A program made the position numbers and the translations under genes. 64,000 nucleotides of DNA from Aquimarina brevivitae. Its GTDB lineage: Bacteria > Bacteroidota > Bacteroidia > Flavobacteriales > Flavobacteriaceae. Shown here in pieces: positions 53,196-63,473 of this stretch. Where the stretch lies: the NCBI RefSeq assembly GCF_004216895.1, contig NZ_SGXE01000004.1, positions 25,031 through 89,030 of the forward strand, written 5' to 3'. The notes under the pieces were generated by a model, which saw only the letters and a program-made list of their open reading frames with translations, was not told the origin of the DNA and ran no database searches. Every line of letters starts with the position of its first letter. Positions within the stretch are counted from its first letter, which is position 1.

Positions 53196-56153
53196 ATGAA
53201 ACCTTTACAATCTTGCTTATATATGGGGCTTATACTTTTTAGCACCTATATCACCGCTCAACAAAACATTACTGCAGGCACTAATGAAACCATTGAATTA
53301 AGAGCTAGTCAATTAGAAAGCAATCAAGACATACAATGGCAGACTTCTACCAATAATCAAGAATGGAGCGACTTAGCACAGGGAGATGCCATGAATATTA
53401 CGGTTACCCTAAACAATTTGCCCGTTTACTTTAGAGCTAAAATTACAGATACCGAGTGTTCAGAAGCTATCTTTTCTGAACTGATAACGGTGGAATCTCC
53501 AAGCTCAGATAAACTATATTGGTCAGACCCTAATACCTGGGGGACAGATGGAAAACCTCAAGCCGGAGATGTTGTGGTTATCCCTGAAGATAAGTTCATC
53601 TATCTCGATGAAGACACCCCAGATTTAGCTTCATTAACTATACGTGGAGGACTTAAATTTGAAGATCAAGATGTAACACTAACTAGTGGTTATGTATTTA
53701 TAAACGGCGGAAGTCTTATCGTTGGAACCGAAAGTGAGCCTTTTGCAAATAAAGCGATTATAACTTTAAATGACACCAATACTGATACCAATATCATGCA
53801 GCACATGGGTACTCGCGGCATCATTGTCGCTAATGGAGGGGTATTGAACTTACATGGCCAATCACCAACAGTAACTTGGACCAAGTTAAATGCCCACGCT
53901 ACTGATGGTGCAACTCAACTAACCTTGGCAGAGAACGTAGATTGGAGTGTAGGGGACGAAATTGTAATTGGACCAACAGATTATTATGAAGCAGATGATG
54001 GAAATTCAATAACACAGCGTTTTTCTATCGCCGCTGTCAATGGTAATCAAATAAGCTTGAATAGTCCCTTGCAAAGTTTTCATTGGGGTATGCTGCAGTA
54101 CGCCACTGCCGATGGAATCAGTTTATCCCCAGGACACTCTATGCCAGCCCAAACGGGGGATTTTCTTTATGGGTTACAACCTACCAACCCAACCGTACTA
54201 GATGAACGAGCTCCTATTGGAAATTTAACCCGAAATATCGTCATACAATCACCTGATGATGCGCTATGGCAAAATGAAAGGTTTGGAGCGCATATTATGG
54301 TGGGTCACGATGCAAGTGCCTATATAGAAGGTATTGAAATCAAAAGAGCAGGACAGCGTGGTAGACTTCGTAGGTATCCTGTACATTGGCACATGCTGAG
54401 CTATAGCGGTTCTCAAACCCTTGAGGATGCTACCGGACAATACTTAAAAAATTCTACGATAAACACCTCTGCCAATCGAGGCGTAGTTGTTCATGGTACC
54501 AATGGATTGCTTATTAAGAATAATATAGTTTTCGATGTCAAAGGTCACGCGATATTCACCGAAGATGCAGCCGAGAGAAGAACCGTTTTTGATGGCAATC
54601 TTGTATTAAAAGTGAGAAATCCTTTGCCTGAGTTTGCATTGAAAAATCATGAATTAAGAGGACACGCTCGAGGCTCCTCTGGTTTTTGGATAAGTAACCC
54701 TGATAACACTACTATCAACAATCATATTGCTGACATTGAAGGTGCTGGGTACTGGTTAGCATTTCCTGCACATCCATTTGGCAGTTCCTCACAGGCGCAA
54801 TATGAAGATGGATTAATTATGAATCCCCGAAGAATGCCTTTTGGAGTTTTTGAAAACAACACAGTACATACCGTTAATGGTCACGGTTTTCATAATGACA
54901 ATCCAGAAATTGACGAAGATGGTAATACTGGGGATAGCGGATTTAAAGATTATATCTCTGATGCTACAGGAAGAAACAATGTATGGCCAAGAACCACCTG
55001 GCAACGTTTTGATATCAAAGGCTTAAAAATATGGAAAACTCGTGGGATATGGGAGCGAGCGAGCTATCTCAATGCCATAGAAATCACTGCAGCAGACAAT
55101 TACAATAAGTTTTTTTCAGGATCTGGTGAAAATGGTTTAATCATAGGCGGCTTGATAATAGGACGAAGTGAAAATCACGGAATGAATGCCTCTAATCATA
55201 ACAACAAGCCCACACCTGCAGCTTTTGCCAGTTATCATCATACCTTTAGTTTACAAGGCAACCAAATCATAAATTTTCCTGCTACACTTGGTGAGGAATC
55301 TGGAAGCTTTTCTACCTTCGATTACTACTTAAGACCTGTTGAAAAAGGGCATTGGCTCACTAATGGAAATCGCTTGATTAATAGTCATCCTGGTTTGAAG
55401 CTTTCGGCAGCAGAAGGCTGGGGTTTAAACAGAGTTGACCCAGATCAACCTCATTTTAATCTTGCCGGTGCTTTATGGGATCCCAAGGGTTTCTGGGGAC
55501 CAGAAAATAATTACTTGGTCTTTGACAGGCCTTTTTATACCTATGGTCATCAAACCTATACGCAAAACAATAATCCAGAAGGATATCAAGGTGTTAGTGT
55601 AGCTGGTCCATTCTACGGATTTGATGATACGATAATTAATGCTATAAATGGAACAACCGACAATCGAACTACCATGGTATTTACCCGATATGATGATAAC
55701 CTTAATCAAATAGATCAATTTACACTTTACCAAAACCAAAGTGATTTACTTCAGCATATGAAAGATTTTGCAGCCCAAAAAGGAGGTATTTATGAAGTAA
55801 ATTATCCTGATCTGGATGAACCTTTTTATATTAAAATAGGAAGTGTAACCAACTTCCTATCTGAAGAAGATGAAGTTGTAATTGCTGTAGAATATACAGG
55901 AGATAAAGATGCCGAAGTCGTCGCTTCTCGCCAACATGTTGACAATGACATTATACACGAATACCAACAGGTATCTAGTTTTAGCGAAGTAGTTAACTCC
56001 AATACCGAAGCCTTTTGGCAAGACAAACCTAATGATAAGGTTTGGTTAAAAGTAAAGGGAGGTCGTGTAAATGCAGTACTTACAGATATGGACTTTTGGG
56101 AAGACTCGGTTTATCAGCAATTTTCAATTCAAATAAGAGAAAACACCAACTAA
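53196..56153 (+). CDS. CEMIP/TMEM2-like G8-domain protein
   Basis: A 985-residue exported protein (signal peptide about 1-22). Residues about 22-100 are Ig-like and 108-235 a G8 domain (LYWSDPNTWGTDGKPQAGDVVVI). A parallel beta-helix follows. RRYPVHWHMLS and VHGTNGLLIKNN...GHAIFTEDAAE correspond closely to the animal hyaluronidase-related proteins CEMIP and TMEM2 (GRYPIHFHL, VHGSNGLLIKD...FFTEDG). A polysaccharide-binding or cleaving role is therefore inferred. No T9SS or other sorting domain is visible at the C-terminus. Confidence 0.85.
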   Translation: MKPLQSCLYMGLILFSTYITAQQNITAGTNETIELRASQLESNQDIQWQTSTNNQEWSDLAQGDAMNITVTLNNLPVYFRAKITDTECSEAIFSELITVESPSSDKLYWSDPNTWGTDGKPQAGDVVVIPEDKFIYLDEDTPDLASLTIRGGLKFEDQDVTLTSGYVFINGGSLIVGTESEPFANKAIITLNDTNTDTNIMQHMGTRGIIVANGGVLNLHGQSPTVTWTKLNAHATDGATQLTLAENVDWSVGDEIVIGPTDYYEADDGNSITQRFSIAAVNGNQISLNSPLQSFHWGMLQYATADGISLSPGHSMPAQTGDFLYGLQPTNPTVLDERAPIGNLTRNIVIQSPDDALWQNERFGAHIMVGHDASAYIEGIEIKRAGQRGRLRRYPVHWHMLSYSGSQTLEDATGQYLKNSTINTSANRGVVVHGTNGLLIKNNIVFDVKGHAIFTEDAAERRTVFDGNLVLKVRNPLPEFALKNHELRGHARGSSGFWISNPDNTTINNHIADIEGAGYWLAFPAHPFGSSSQAQYEDGLIMNPRRMPFGVFENNTVHTVNGHGFHNDNPEIDEDGNTGDSGFKDYISDATGRNNVWPRTTWQRFDIKGLKIWKTRGIWERASYLNAIEITAADNYNKFFSGSGENGLIIGGLIIGRSENHGMNASNHNNKPTPAAFASYHHTFSLQGNQIINFPATLGEESGSFSTFDYYLRPVEKGHWLTNGNRLINSHPGLKLSAAEGWGLNRVDPDQPHFNLAGALWDPKGFWGPENNYLVFDRPFYTYGHQTYTQNNNPEGYQGVSVAGPFYGFDDTIINAINGTTDNRTTMVFTRYDDNLNQIDQFTLYQNQSDLLQHMKDFAAQKGGIYEVNYPDLDEPFYIKIGSVTNFLSEEDEVVIAVEYTGDKDAEVVASRQHVDNDIIHEYQQVSSFSEVVNSNTEAFWQDKPNDKVWLKVKGGRVNAVLTDMDFWEDSVYQQFSIQIRENTN

Positions 56154-56174
56154 TTTATACTTAACTTCTTAAGA

Positions 56175-56207
56175 GCACGATCCTAACTAGGTCGTGCGTT
56201 TTTTTGC
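56175..56207 (+). terminator. terminator after the G8 gene
   Basis: GCACGA (56175-56180) with TCGTGC (56192-56197) and an inner CCT/AGG pair, followed by a run of T. It lies 20 bp after the stop at 56153. Confidence 0.75.
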
Positions 56208-56211
56208 TTTA

Positions 56212-57165
56212 TCAAAAGATAGCGGCTGCTATCTTTTTAATATTATCGGATTTACCCATAGAATAATAGTGTAGAACCGGAGCTCCAAATTCCATCAATT
56301 CTTTTGACTGTTGAATCGCGAACTCGATACCTACTTGACGGACTTCTTTGTTGTTTTTACAACTCTCAACCGCCTTTACCAATTCATCTGGTATATCTAA
56401 TTTAAATACCTGAGGCAACAATTGTAAATGACGCTTAATTGCGATGGGCTTAATACCAGGAATAATCGGTACAGTGATTCCTGCCTTTTTTGCTCTGGTA
56501 ACAAAGTCAAAATATTTTTTGTTATCAAAAAACATTTGAGTAACCACATAATCAGCTCCTGCTGCCACTTTTTCTTTTAATCTACGAATATCCGAATCCA
56601 TAGAAGGAGCCTCCATATGTTTCTCTGGATATCCAGCAACTCCAATACAAAAATCAGACTTGTTATCAGTCTCAATTACTTCATGTAGAAATTGGCCTTT
56701 ATTCATATTGGTAATCTGTTGTACCAATTCATTAGCGTAGGCGTGCCCACCTTTAGTTGGTGTAAAGTATTTTTCCTCTTTCATAGCGTCTCCGCGAAGT
56801 GCCATCACATTTTGGATTCCTAAATAGTGGCAATCTACCAACAAGTATTCCGTTTCTTCTTTGGTAAAACCACCACATAATACGTGAGGTATGGTATCTA
56901 CCTCATATTTATGTTTTATGGAAGCGCAAATCCCAACGGTACCCGGCCGCATACGAGTTAATTTTTTATCTAACAAGCCATCCCGATCGATATAGATATA
57001 TTCTTCTCTAGAGGTGGTGACATCAATAAAAGGCGGTTTAAATTCCATTAAAGGATCTATATTATCGTATAACTCCTTTATGCTTCGGCCTTTTTGAGGA
57101 GGAATTAATTCAAATGAAAAAAGTGTTTTGCCTTTAGCTTGCTCAATATGATCGGTTACTTTCAT
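56212..57165 (-). CDS. metF: Methylenetetrahydrofolate reductase
   Basis: FAD enzyme that reduces 5,10-methylene-THF to 5-methyl-THF, the methyl donor used by MetH. A 317-residue TIM barrel with FSFELIPPQKGRS, DVTTSREE, LRGD and GADYVVTQMFFDN. It follows metH by 38 bp and is the last gene of the SAM-riboswitch transcript. Confidence 0.95.
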   Translation of the reverse strand: MKVTDHIEQAKGKTLFSFELIPPQKGRSIKELYDNIDPLMEFKPPFIDVTTSREEYIYIDRDGLLDKKLTRMRPGTVGICASIKHKYEVDTIPHVLCGGFTKEETEYLLVDCHYLGIQNVMALRGDAMKEEKYFTPTKGGHAYANELVQQITNMNKGQFLHEVIETDNKSDFCIGVAGYPEKHMEAPSMDSDIRRLKEKVAAGADYVVTQMFFDNKKYFDFVTRAKKAGITVPIIPGIKPIAIKRHLQLLPQVFKLDIPDELVKAVESCKNNKEVRQVGIEFAIQQSKELMEFGAPVLHYYSMGKSDNIKKIAAAIF

Positions 57166-57202
57166 GCAATTGGTTTAATATGTTTAATGTCTTTTTTCGT
57201 GA

Positions 57203-59896
57203 TTAATGGTCTGCTATATTCGGTCTCAACCATTTTGAAGCATACTCATAAGTGATTCCTTTACGTTTCGCAAAATCCTTTACCTGATCTTCTTTAATTT
57301 TACCCAACCCAAAATATCTAGCCTCAGGATTAGCAAAATAATAGCCTGATACGGAAGCGGCTGGCCACATCGCCAAACTTTCGGTCAAGGTTACGCCAAT
57401 ATTATCCTCCACTTGGAGCAGATCCCAAAGGGTTACTTTTTCGAGATGATCCGGACAAGCTGGATACCCAGGAGCCGGACGAATGCCTTTGTATTCTTCT
57501 TTGATCAATTGTTCGTTGGTAAGCGTCTCTTTTGATGCATAGCCCCAATCTTTTGTACGCACCTTTTGATGCAAAAACTCAGCAAAAGCTTCAGCTAATC
57601 GGTCTGCTAGAGCCTTGATCATAATCGCATTATAATCATCGTTAGCAGCTTCAAATTGATTCGCAAGCGCTTTTGTTCCAAAACCAGCCGTAACACAGAA
57701 GCATCCGATATAATCCTTTATCTTTTTCTCTTTGGGAGCAATAAAATCAGCTAAAGCAATATTCGGCTTTCCTTGATATTTTTTTAATTGCTGCCGAAGT
57801 GTCCTAAAAACCGTTTGATCACCTTCATACCTTACTTCTATATCATCATCATTAATGGTATTCGCCTCAAATAAACCATACACTGCTTTGGCTGTTAGCA
57901 ATTTTTCTTGGATCACCCTTTTCAATAAAATCTGGGCATCCCTAAATAATTCAGAAGCCTGTTCTCCTACTACACTATCGTGTAAAATTTCAGGATATTT
58001 ACCGTGTAAGTCCCAAGACCTGAAAAAAGGAGTCCAGTCGATATAAGCGAGTAAATCTTCCAGGTTTTGCTCTTCTATAACCTGAATACCCAAGGTAGTG
58101 GGTTTATGGATTTCTGCTTTAGACCAATCAATTGTAAATTTATTGGCTCTAGCTTCCTCAATCGATAAGTATTCTTTTTTCTTAGTTCTTTTTAAGAATC
58201 CATCTCTGAATTTATCATATTCTTGTTTTAGATCGCTACTATATTTTTGACTATTTGCTTTATTCAAAAGGTCTCCAACAACTGTCACTGCCCTTGATGC
58301 ATCGTTAACGTGGACCACAGCATTTTTATACTCTGGATCAATTTTTACTGCAGTATGTGCTTTGGATGTAGTGGCGCCACCAATAAGTAATGGAATTTTT
58401 AAGTTTTTTCGCTCCATTTCCTTTGCTAAAAACACCATTTCATCCAAAGAAGGCGTAATCAATCCACTAAGACCTATTATATCTACTTGTTCTTTTATCG
58501 CTGTTTCTATAATTTTTTCAGGCGGTACCATTACACCCAGGTCGATTATTTCATAATTGTTGCAAGCTAGGACAACGGAGACTATATTTTTACCAATATC
58601 GTGTACATCCCCTTTAACAGTAGCAATTAGAACTTTGCCTGCAGTACCATTCCCTTGGTCTGATTGCGGCATCTTCTTTTTGTGTTCTTCAATAAAAGGC
58701 AGCAAATAGGCTACTGCCTTTTTCATCACCCTAGCCGATTTTACTACTTGTGGCAAAAACATTTTACCAGAACCAAATAAGTCTCCTACTACATTCATTC
58801 CTGTCATTAAATGACCTTCTATAACCTCAATGGGTTTCGATACGCTTTTTCGTGCTTCTTCAATATCCTCAAGAATATACTGATCGATTCCTTTAACTAA
58901 AGCTCTGGTGATACGCTCTTGCAGACTGTCCTCTCTCCAAGAAAGATCTACTACTTTTTCCTTAGCTGTACCTTTTACAGTTTCTGCGAAATCCAATAAT
59001 CGCTCAGTTGCATCGGGTCTTCTATCTAAAACCACATCTTCAACATGTGCTAATAAGTCTTTAGGGATATCATCATACACCTCGAGCATGGTTGGGTTTA
59101 CAATCCCAATATTCATTCCCGCTTTTATGGCGTGATACAGAAAAACAGAGTGCATTGCCTCTCTAACTACATTATTTCCCCTGAAGGAGAATGATACGTT
59201 ACTCACTCCGCCACTAACACTACAATAAGGCAAGTTTTGTCGTACCCATCGGGTCGCTTCAATAAAATCTACTGCATTTCTTCTATGCTCTTCCATCCCA
59301 GTAGCCACTGGGAATATATTCAAATCAAATATGATATCCTCTGGAGGAAAATGAACCCGGTTAACTAAAATATCATATGATCTTTTTGCAATTTCAATCC
59401 TTCTATCATAATTATCTGCTTGTCCGATTTCATCAAAAGCCATAACTATGACAGCTGCTCCGTATCGTTTAATCGCTTTAGCTTGATTCACAAAGGTTTC
59501 TTCACCCTCCTTCAAACTAATAGAATTTACGACACATTTTCCCTGTACCACCTGTAATCCTGCTTCAATAATTTCCCATTTGGAACTATCGATCATTATT
59601 GGTACTCTGGCAATATCAGGTTCTGAAACCACCAAATTCAAGAATTTAACCATAGCCTCTTTACCATCGATGAGTCCATCATCCATATTTATATCAATGA
59701 TCTGAGCACCTCCTTCTACCTGCTCTCTTGCTATGGAAAGGGCTTCTTCATATTTATCTTCTTTAATTAATCGAAGAAATCTACGTGACCCCGCCACATT
59801 AGTACGTTCACCAACATTTACAAAATTAGACTCTGGTGTAATGACCAGTGGTTCCAGTCCTGAAAGTTTCATATATCTAGCTTCTGTAGTGCTCAT
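57203..59896 (-). CDS. metH: Methionine synthase, pterin/cobalamin/activation domains (MetH C-terminal part)
   Basis: An 897-residue protein that contains the MetH domains after the homocysteine domain. The methyl-THF (pterin) domain ([20 protein letters not shown]...) comes first, then the cobalamin cap and B12-binding domain with the lower-ligand motif GDVHDIGKN (His ligand), and the C-terminal SAM-binding activation domain ([15 protein letters not shown]). It overlaps the upstream homocysteine-domain gene by 4 bp. Together they make one complete MetH. Confidence 0.96.
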   Translation of the reverse strand: MSTTEARYMKLSGLEPLVITPESNFVNVGERTNVAGSRRFLRLIKEDKYEEALSIAREQVEGGAQIIDINMDDGLIDGKEAMVKFLNLVVSEPDIARVPIMIDSSKWEIIEAGLQVVQGKCVVNSISLKEGEETFVNQAKAIKRYGAAVIVMAFDEIGQADNYDRRIEIAKRSYDILVNRVHFPPEDIIFDLNIFPVATGMEEHRRNAVDFIEATRWVRQNLPYCSVSGGVSNVSFSFRGNNVVREAMHSVFLYHAIKAGMNIGIVNPTMLEVYDDIPKDLLAHVEDVVLDRRPDATERLLDFAETVKGTAKEKVVDLSWREDSLQERITRALVKGIDQYILEDIEEARKSVSKPIEVIEGHLMTGMNVVGDLFGSGKMFLPQVVKSARVMKKAVAYLLPFIEEHKKKMPQSDQGNGTAGKVLIATVKGDVHDIGKNIVSVVLACNNYEIIDLGVMVPPEKIIETAIKEQVDIIGLSGLITPSLDEMVFLAKEMERKNLKIPLLIGGATTSKAHTAVKIDPEYKNAVVHVNDASRAVTVVGDLLNKANSQKYSSDLKQEYDKFRDGFLKRTKKKEYLSIEEARANKFTIDWSKAEIHKPTTLGIQVIEEQNLEDLLAYIDWTPFFRSWDLHGKYPEILHDSVVGEQASELFRDAQILLKRVIQEKLLTAKAVYGLFEANTINDDDIEVRYEGDQTVFRTLRQQLKKYQGKPNIALADFIAPKEKKIKDYIGCFCVTAGFGTKALANQFEAANDDYNAIMIKALADRLAEAFAEFLHQKVRTKDWGYASKETLTNEQLIKEEYKGIRPAPGYPACPDHLEKVTLWDLLQVEDNIGVTLTESLAMWPAASVSGYYFANPEARYFGLGKIKEDQVKDFAKRKGITYEYASKWLRPNIADH

Positions 59897-60906
59897 ATAA
59901 TTACTTCTTTTGAAGTAGTTCTAGGTTTATAGTCCTTTACCATATCTGCTATAGCCCTAATATGCTCTGGAGTAGTTCCACAACAGCCTCCAACAATATT
60001 GATCAACTTTTTATCGAGATATTCTTTGATTTGAGATGTCATTTGATCTGGAGTTTGATCATATTCCCCAAAAGCATTGGGCAAGCCTGCATTAGGGTGT
60101 GCAGATATTGCAAAATTTGATTTGCGTGCCAAAACGTGCAGATAAGGCGTTAATTGGCTTGCTCCTAAGGCACAGTTTAACCCTACGGATAGTAAAGGTA
60201 CGTGAGAAATAGAAATTAAAAAGGCTTCAGCAGTTTGACCCGATAAGGTTCTGCCACTTGCATCCGTAATCGTTCCGCTAACCATAACCGGTACAGCCAC
60301 ATTCCGTTCTTCCTTGACTTCTTCGATAGCAAATAAAGCTGCTTTTGCATTTAAAGTATCAAATACAGTTTCGACTAACAAGATATCTACTCCTCCATCT
60401 AAAAGCGCTTCTACTTGCTGCTTATACGCAACTTTAAGTGCTTCAAAGCTTATAGCTCGATATCCAGGATCATTAACGTCTGGAGACATACTGGCCGTCT
60501 TATTAGTAGGGCCGATTGAACCCGCGACAAATCGAGGTTTTTTTGGTTCGTTAGCAGTAAATTCATCAGCTACTTCTTTAGCTATCTTTGCAGATTGATA
60601 GTTGAGCTCATACACCAAATCTTCCATTTGATAATCCGCCATGGCAATGGTTGTTCCAGAAAATGTATTGGTTTCTATGATATCTGCACCCGCTTCAAGA
60701 TATTTACGATGTATCTCTTTAATTGCTTTAGGCTGCGTTAAGCTTAACAAGTCATTATTTCCTTGAAGCGGAACAGGCCAATCCTTAAATCGTTCACCCC
60801 TAAAATCGTCTTCAGTAAAGTTATACTGTTGTAGCATAGTACCCATGGCACCATCCAAGATTAAGATTCTATGTTTTAAGATATGTTGTAAATCATCTTT
60901 CTTCAT
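59893..60906 (-). CDS. metH: Methionine synthase, homocysteine-binding domain (MetH N-terminal part)
   Basis: A 337-residue protein corresponding to the first MetH domain only. [12 protein letters not shown] is the typical N-terminus, and the zinc thiolates are Cys in VGLNCALG and the CC in [11 protein letters not shown]. The gene ends where the second polypeptide starts (4-bp overlap). Split MetH is frequent in Bacteroidota. Its start follows a SAM-I riboswitch. Confidence 0.95.
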   Translation of the reverse strand: MKKDDLQHILKHRILILDGAMGTMLQQYNFTEDDFRGERFKDWPVPLQGNNDLLSLTQPKAIKEIHRKYLEAGADIIETNTFSGTTIAMADYQMEDLVYELNYQSAKIAKEVADEFTANEPKKPRFVAGSIGPTNKTASMSPDVNDPGYRAISFEALKVAYKQQVEALLDGGVDILLVETVFDTLNAKAALFAIEEVKEERNVAVPVMVSGTITDASGRTLSGQTAEAFLISISHVPLLSVGLNCALGASQLTPYLHVLARKSNFAISAHPNAGLPNAFGEYDQTPDQMTSQIKEYLDKKLINIVGGCCGTTPEHIRAIADMVKDYKPRTTSKEVII

Positions 60907-60923
60907 TGCTGTATATACATATT

Positions 60924-60953
60924 AGCTTTGGGTATGTACCCATATTAAAAGCT
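60924..60953 (-). other. hairpin before the metH start
   Basis: On the minus strand AGCTT...TGGGT-ACAT-ACCCA...AAGCT makes a two-part hairpin that ends about 18 nt before the metH ATG. No T run follows, so control at the level of translation is more likely than termination. It may be the expression platform of the riboswitch. Confidence 0.5.
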
Positions 60954-60995
60954 ATCAAGAAAGAATATAAGGAAAGTGCGAGACTTCAGTTTATA

Positions 60996-61117
60996 TTATC
61001 TGTTCTCTATGGTTAGAGATAGAATGTAGCACCTTCTTAAAAAACTAAGTATTGAAACCGTTTCATTAAGGGTTGCTAAGGCTTCTAAGGGTCTAGTCCC
61101 TCCACCTTTCTTGATAA
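60996..61117 (-). promoter_or_regulatory. SAM-I (S-box) riboswitch
   Basis: On the minus strand the conserved S-box core is readable in order: P1 TTATC (61113-61117) and GATAA (60996-61000), AAGAAAGGTGGAGGGAC, CCTTAGAAGCCTTAGCAACC, then AAGGTGCTAC, and P4 CTCTA/TAGAG. A TGAAAC/GTTTCA hairpin caps P3. It lies 90 nt upstream of metH, in the position expected for feedback control of methionine synthesis. The remainder of 61118-61327 has no clear promoter. Confidence 0.93.
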
Positions 61118-61327
61118 CACATTTTTTTATAAGAACTTAGTAAATAACATTTACTAATATTACACAAAGAAATGACATAGACTAGTGTTATGCAAAAAAA
61201 TAGTAAAAAACTTAAAGTAATCTTACGTGTTTTCTCGTGTTAAGTCGTCATATAGCTAAATAATATAATAATTTTAGTTGTATCGCTTTAATTACTTAAT
61301 TGAATTTACATCAACCTTAATATTTTA

Positions 61328-62014
61328 ATGATGATTTTAAAAAAGATAGCCCTTTTAATTGTTTTAATGCTTACTATAAATAGTAACATAGCACAAGAAA
61401 AAGAAGTCCCCAATGTGTCTAATAATTACTTAACATTTGACCTTCTACAACCTACTTTTAGTTATGCTCCAAGGTGGACCATTGGTTATTATAGAAGATT
61501 TTCAGAAAAAATAGTGCTTGGATTGGATTTTGGTATGGGAGATAAGGCAACAAGTATAGGACTAGCTACAGAAGGACCTAGTATAGAGGATAATTATTTT
61601 AGCATAGAAATATCCCCGGAAATACAATATTTCCTAAAAAGCAACAGAAAAGCTAAATATTTCATCGGTCTTGATTTATCCTACATATACCATAAGGATA
61701 CCTTTACAAACAGCTATTTTGGTGAAGATCCAAATAATGTAACACGTTTTGACAGCGCTGATTATGAACGAATAAAGTACGCAATGACCTTTAATTATGG
61801 TGTCATATTTCCTATTTCGGATCATCTTGGTTTCGTAACTAAAGTAGGGGCTGGGATTAGAAACAGTGAGGTTTCTTTTACCAACATTCAAAACCCAAGA
61901 AGTGACGTCGTAGAAGAATCTCTTTTGAGTTTTATTTCCGATTATAGAAGAGCGGCTGGAAATGATTTAGGGATAGCCCTTAGTCTGGATCTCAAATTCG
62001 TTTACCGATGGTAG
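61328..62014 (+). CDS. Outer-membrane beta-barrel protein
   Basis: A 228-residue exported protein with a signal peptide (about 1-22) and amphipathic beta strands (FSEKIVLGLDFGMGD, YFIGLDLSYIYHK, FNYGVIFPISDHLGFVTKVGAGI), ending in LDLKFVYRW. This C-terminal aromatic pattern is typical of barrel proteins. No family name or ligand can be given. It stands alone, divergent from metH. Confidence 0.75.
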   Translation: MMILKKIALLIVLMLTINSNIAQEKEVPNVSNNYLTFDLLQPTFSYAPRWTIGYYRRFSEKIVLGLDFGMGDKATSIGLATEGPSIEDNYFSIEISPEIQYFLKSNRKAKYFIGLDLSYIYHKDTFTNSYFGEDPNNVTRFDSADYERIKYAMTFNYGVIFPISDHLGFVTKVGAGIRNSEVSFTNIQNPRSDVVEESLLSFISDYRRAAGNDLGIALSLDLKFVYRW

Positions 62015-62015
62015 T

Positions 62016-62336
62016 TTAAGACTCTGGAGCTAATTCAACTTCAAGTCCATCTAATTCTTCTGTAATAGGAATTTGACAGCCTAATCGGCTGTTATCCTCT
62101 ACATAAAAAGCTTCGGCTAACATTAAATCTTCATCATCGCTCATTTCTGGTAATTGATGATCAGAAATAATGTAGCACTGACAAGATGCACACATAGCCA
62201 TACCTCCGCACGTACCTTCAACAGGGAGTTCATACGCCTTACAAACTTCCATAAGATTCATATTCATATCAGTAGGGGCTTGTACCTCGTGGACCACTCC
62301 TTCTCTATCTTTAATTTTTATAGTTACATCGGACAT
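62016..62336 (-). CDS. 2Fe-2S ferredoxin (adrenodoxin type)
   Basis: A 106-residue ferredoxin with C-x5-C-x2-C in GTCGGMAMCASCQC and a fourth Cys in LGCQI, the pattern of adrenodoxin-type 2Fe-2S proteins. I start at the ATG at 62336; a TTG at 62366 lies inside a promoter element. It lies near a flavoprotein that could reduce it and may donate electrons to the sulfite or siroheme-dependent enzymes suggested by the neighbouring gene. Confidence 0.93.
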   Translation of the reverse strand: MSDVTIKIKDREGVVHEVQAPTDMNMNLMEVCKAYELPVEGTCGGMAMCASCQCYIISDHQLPEMSDDEDLMLAEAFYVEDNSRLGCQIPITEELDGLEVELAPES

Positions 62337-62352
62337 GCGTGCTTCTTTTATA

Positions 62353-62397
62353 AAAAATCCCCGCAAATATACCTAAAGTTTGGTACGTATTGCGGGG
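62353..62397 (-). terminator. terminator after the flavoprotein gene, overlapping the ferredoxin promoter
   Basis: CCCCGCAA (62359-62366) and TTGCGGGG (62390-62397) form a long stem, extended by imperfect inner pairs, followed on the minus strand by ATTTTTT. The 3' arm overlaps TATATTTG (62364-62371). Confidence 0.8.
62364..62371 (-). promoter_or_regulatory. -7 promoter element for the ferredoxin gene (TATATTTG)
   Basis: Exact TAnnTTTG followed by C on the minus strand, 27 bp before the ATG at 62336, and located inside the 3' half of the preceding terminator stem. No clear TTG -33 was seen. Confidence 0.5.
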
Positions 62398-62417
62398 TAT
62401 ATATAAACTTTATCGTT

Positions 62418-63473
62418 CTAGTTAATAGCCTTAACCACTTCTTTTTTGGCTTCCTTCTTTGTTCCATCAAAACCTTGAACACCACCTACTGTGGTATACT
62501 TCATTACATATTTCTTATCCGGAAATATACGTTGATAAGCACTTTGGCACATAATGGCCGCTTCGTGAAAACCTGAAAGAATCAACTTTAACTTACCGGG
62601 ATAGGTATTCACATCACCTATAGCGTAAATACCTGGTATATTGGTTTGGTAGTCGTAAGCGTTATTAACTTTGATCGCATTTTTTTCAATCTCTAATCCC
62701 CAATTCGCTATAGGTCCTAATTTTGGAGACAATCCAAAAAGTGGAATAAAATGATCCGTAGCTAAATGCATTTCACCTTTGGTCTTATGATGTATCCCTA
62801 CGCCTGTTACATGATCTTCTCCCTTTAGCTCTTTAACCTCCGCCTCAGTAATTAAGTTTACTTTACCAAGTTTGGATAATTCCGCAACTCTTTCAACGGA
62901 ATCTAAAGCACCTCTAAACTCATTTCTTCGGTGTACCAATGTCACCTCGCTTGCCACTTCGGCTAAAAAAATCGTCCAATCCAGCGCTGAATCTCCGCCT
63001 CCTGCAATAACCACTTTTTTATCGCGATACACTTCAGGATCTCGGATAATGTAGGCGACTCCTTTATCTTCAAAATCCTGGATGTTAGGAATAGGAGGTT
63101 TCCGGGGCTCAAAAGATCCTAATCCTCCGGCTATAGCAACTACAGGAGCATTGTGCTTAGTTCCTTTGTTTGTGGTTACTAAAAAGGTGTCATCTTCAAG
63201 CTTTTCAATAGTTTCAGCACGTTCGCCAAGGGTGAACCCTGGGCTAAACGGTTTGATTTGTTCCATTAAATTGTCCACTAACTGGCCTGCCATAATCTCA
63301 GGAAAACCAGGAATATCATATATAGGTTTTTTAGGATAAATTTCTGCACACTGCCCTCCGGGCTGTGGCAATGCATCTATTAAATGTGTTTTAAGTTTTA
63401 ATAATCCTGCCTCAAAAACAGTGAATAAACCTGTTGGTCCAGCTCCGATAATTAAAATATCCGTCTTAATCAT
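62418..63473 (-). CDS. Ferredoxin--NADP+ reductase-type flavoprotein
   Basis: A 351-residue thioredoxin-reductase-like FAD/NAD(P) protein without the CxxC redox disulphide. FAD loop IIGAGPTGLFTVFEAG, NAD(P) loop VVIAGGGDSALDWTIFLA, and the FAD motif GIYAIGDVNTYPGKLKLI. This architecture is that of YumC-type ferredoxin reductases. It overlaps the siroheme synthase gene by 8 bp and is followed by a ferredoxin gene, its likely partner. Confidence 0.9.
   Translation of the reverse strand: MIKTDILIIGAGPTGLFTVFEAGLLKLKTHLIDALPQPGGQCAEIYPKKPIYDIPGFPEIMAGQLVDNLMEQIKPFSPGFTLGERAETIEKLEDDTFLVTTNKGTKHNAPVVAIAGGLGSFEPRKPPIPNIQDFEDKGVAYIIRDPEVYRDKKVVIAGGGDSALDWTIFLAEVASEVTLVHRRNEFRGALDSVERVAELSKLGKVNLITEAEVKELKGEDHVTGVGIHHKTKGEMHLATDHFIPLFGLSPKLGPIANWGLEIEKNAIKVNNAYDYQTNIPGIYAIGDVNTYPGKLKLILSGFHEAAIMCQSAYQRIFPDKKYVMKYTTVGGVQGFDGTKKEAKKEVVKAIN

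Noticed and set aside
57203-60906. Frameshifted metH
   Set aside because: The break is at a domain boundary, with a clean stop and an overlapping start; both products are complete domains.
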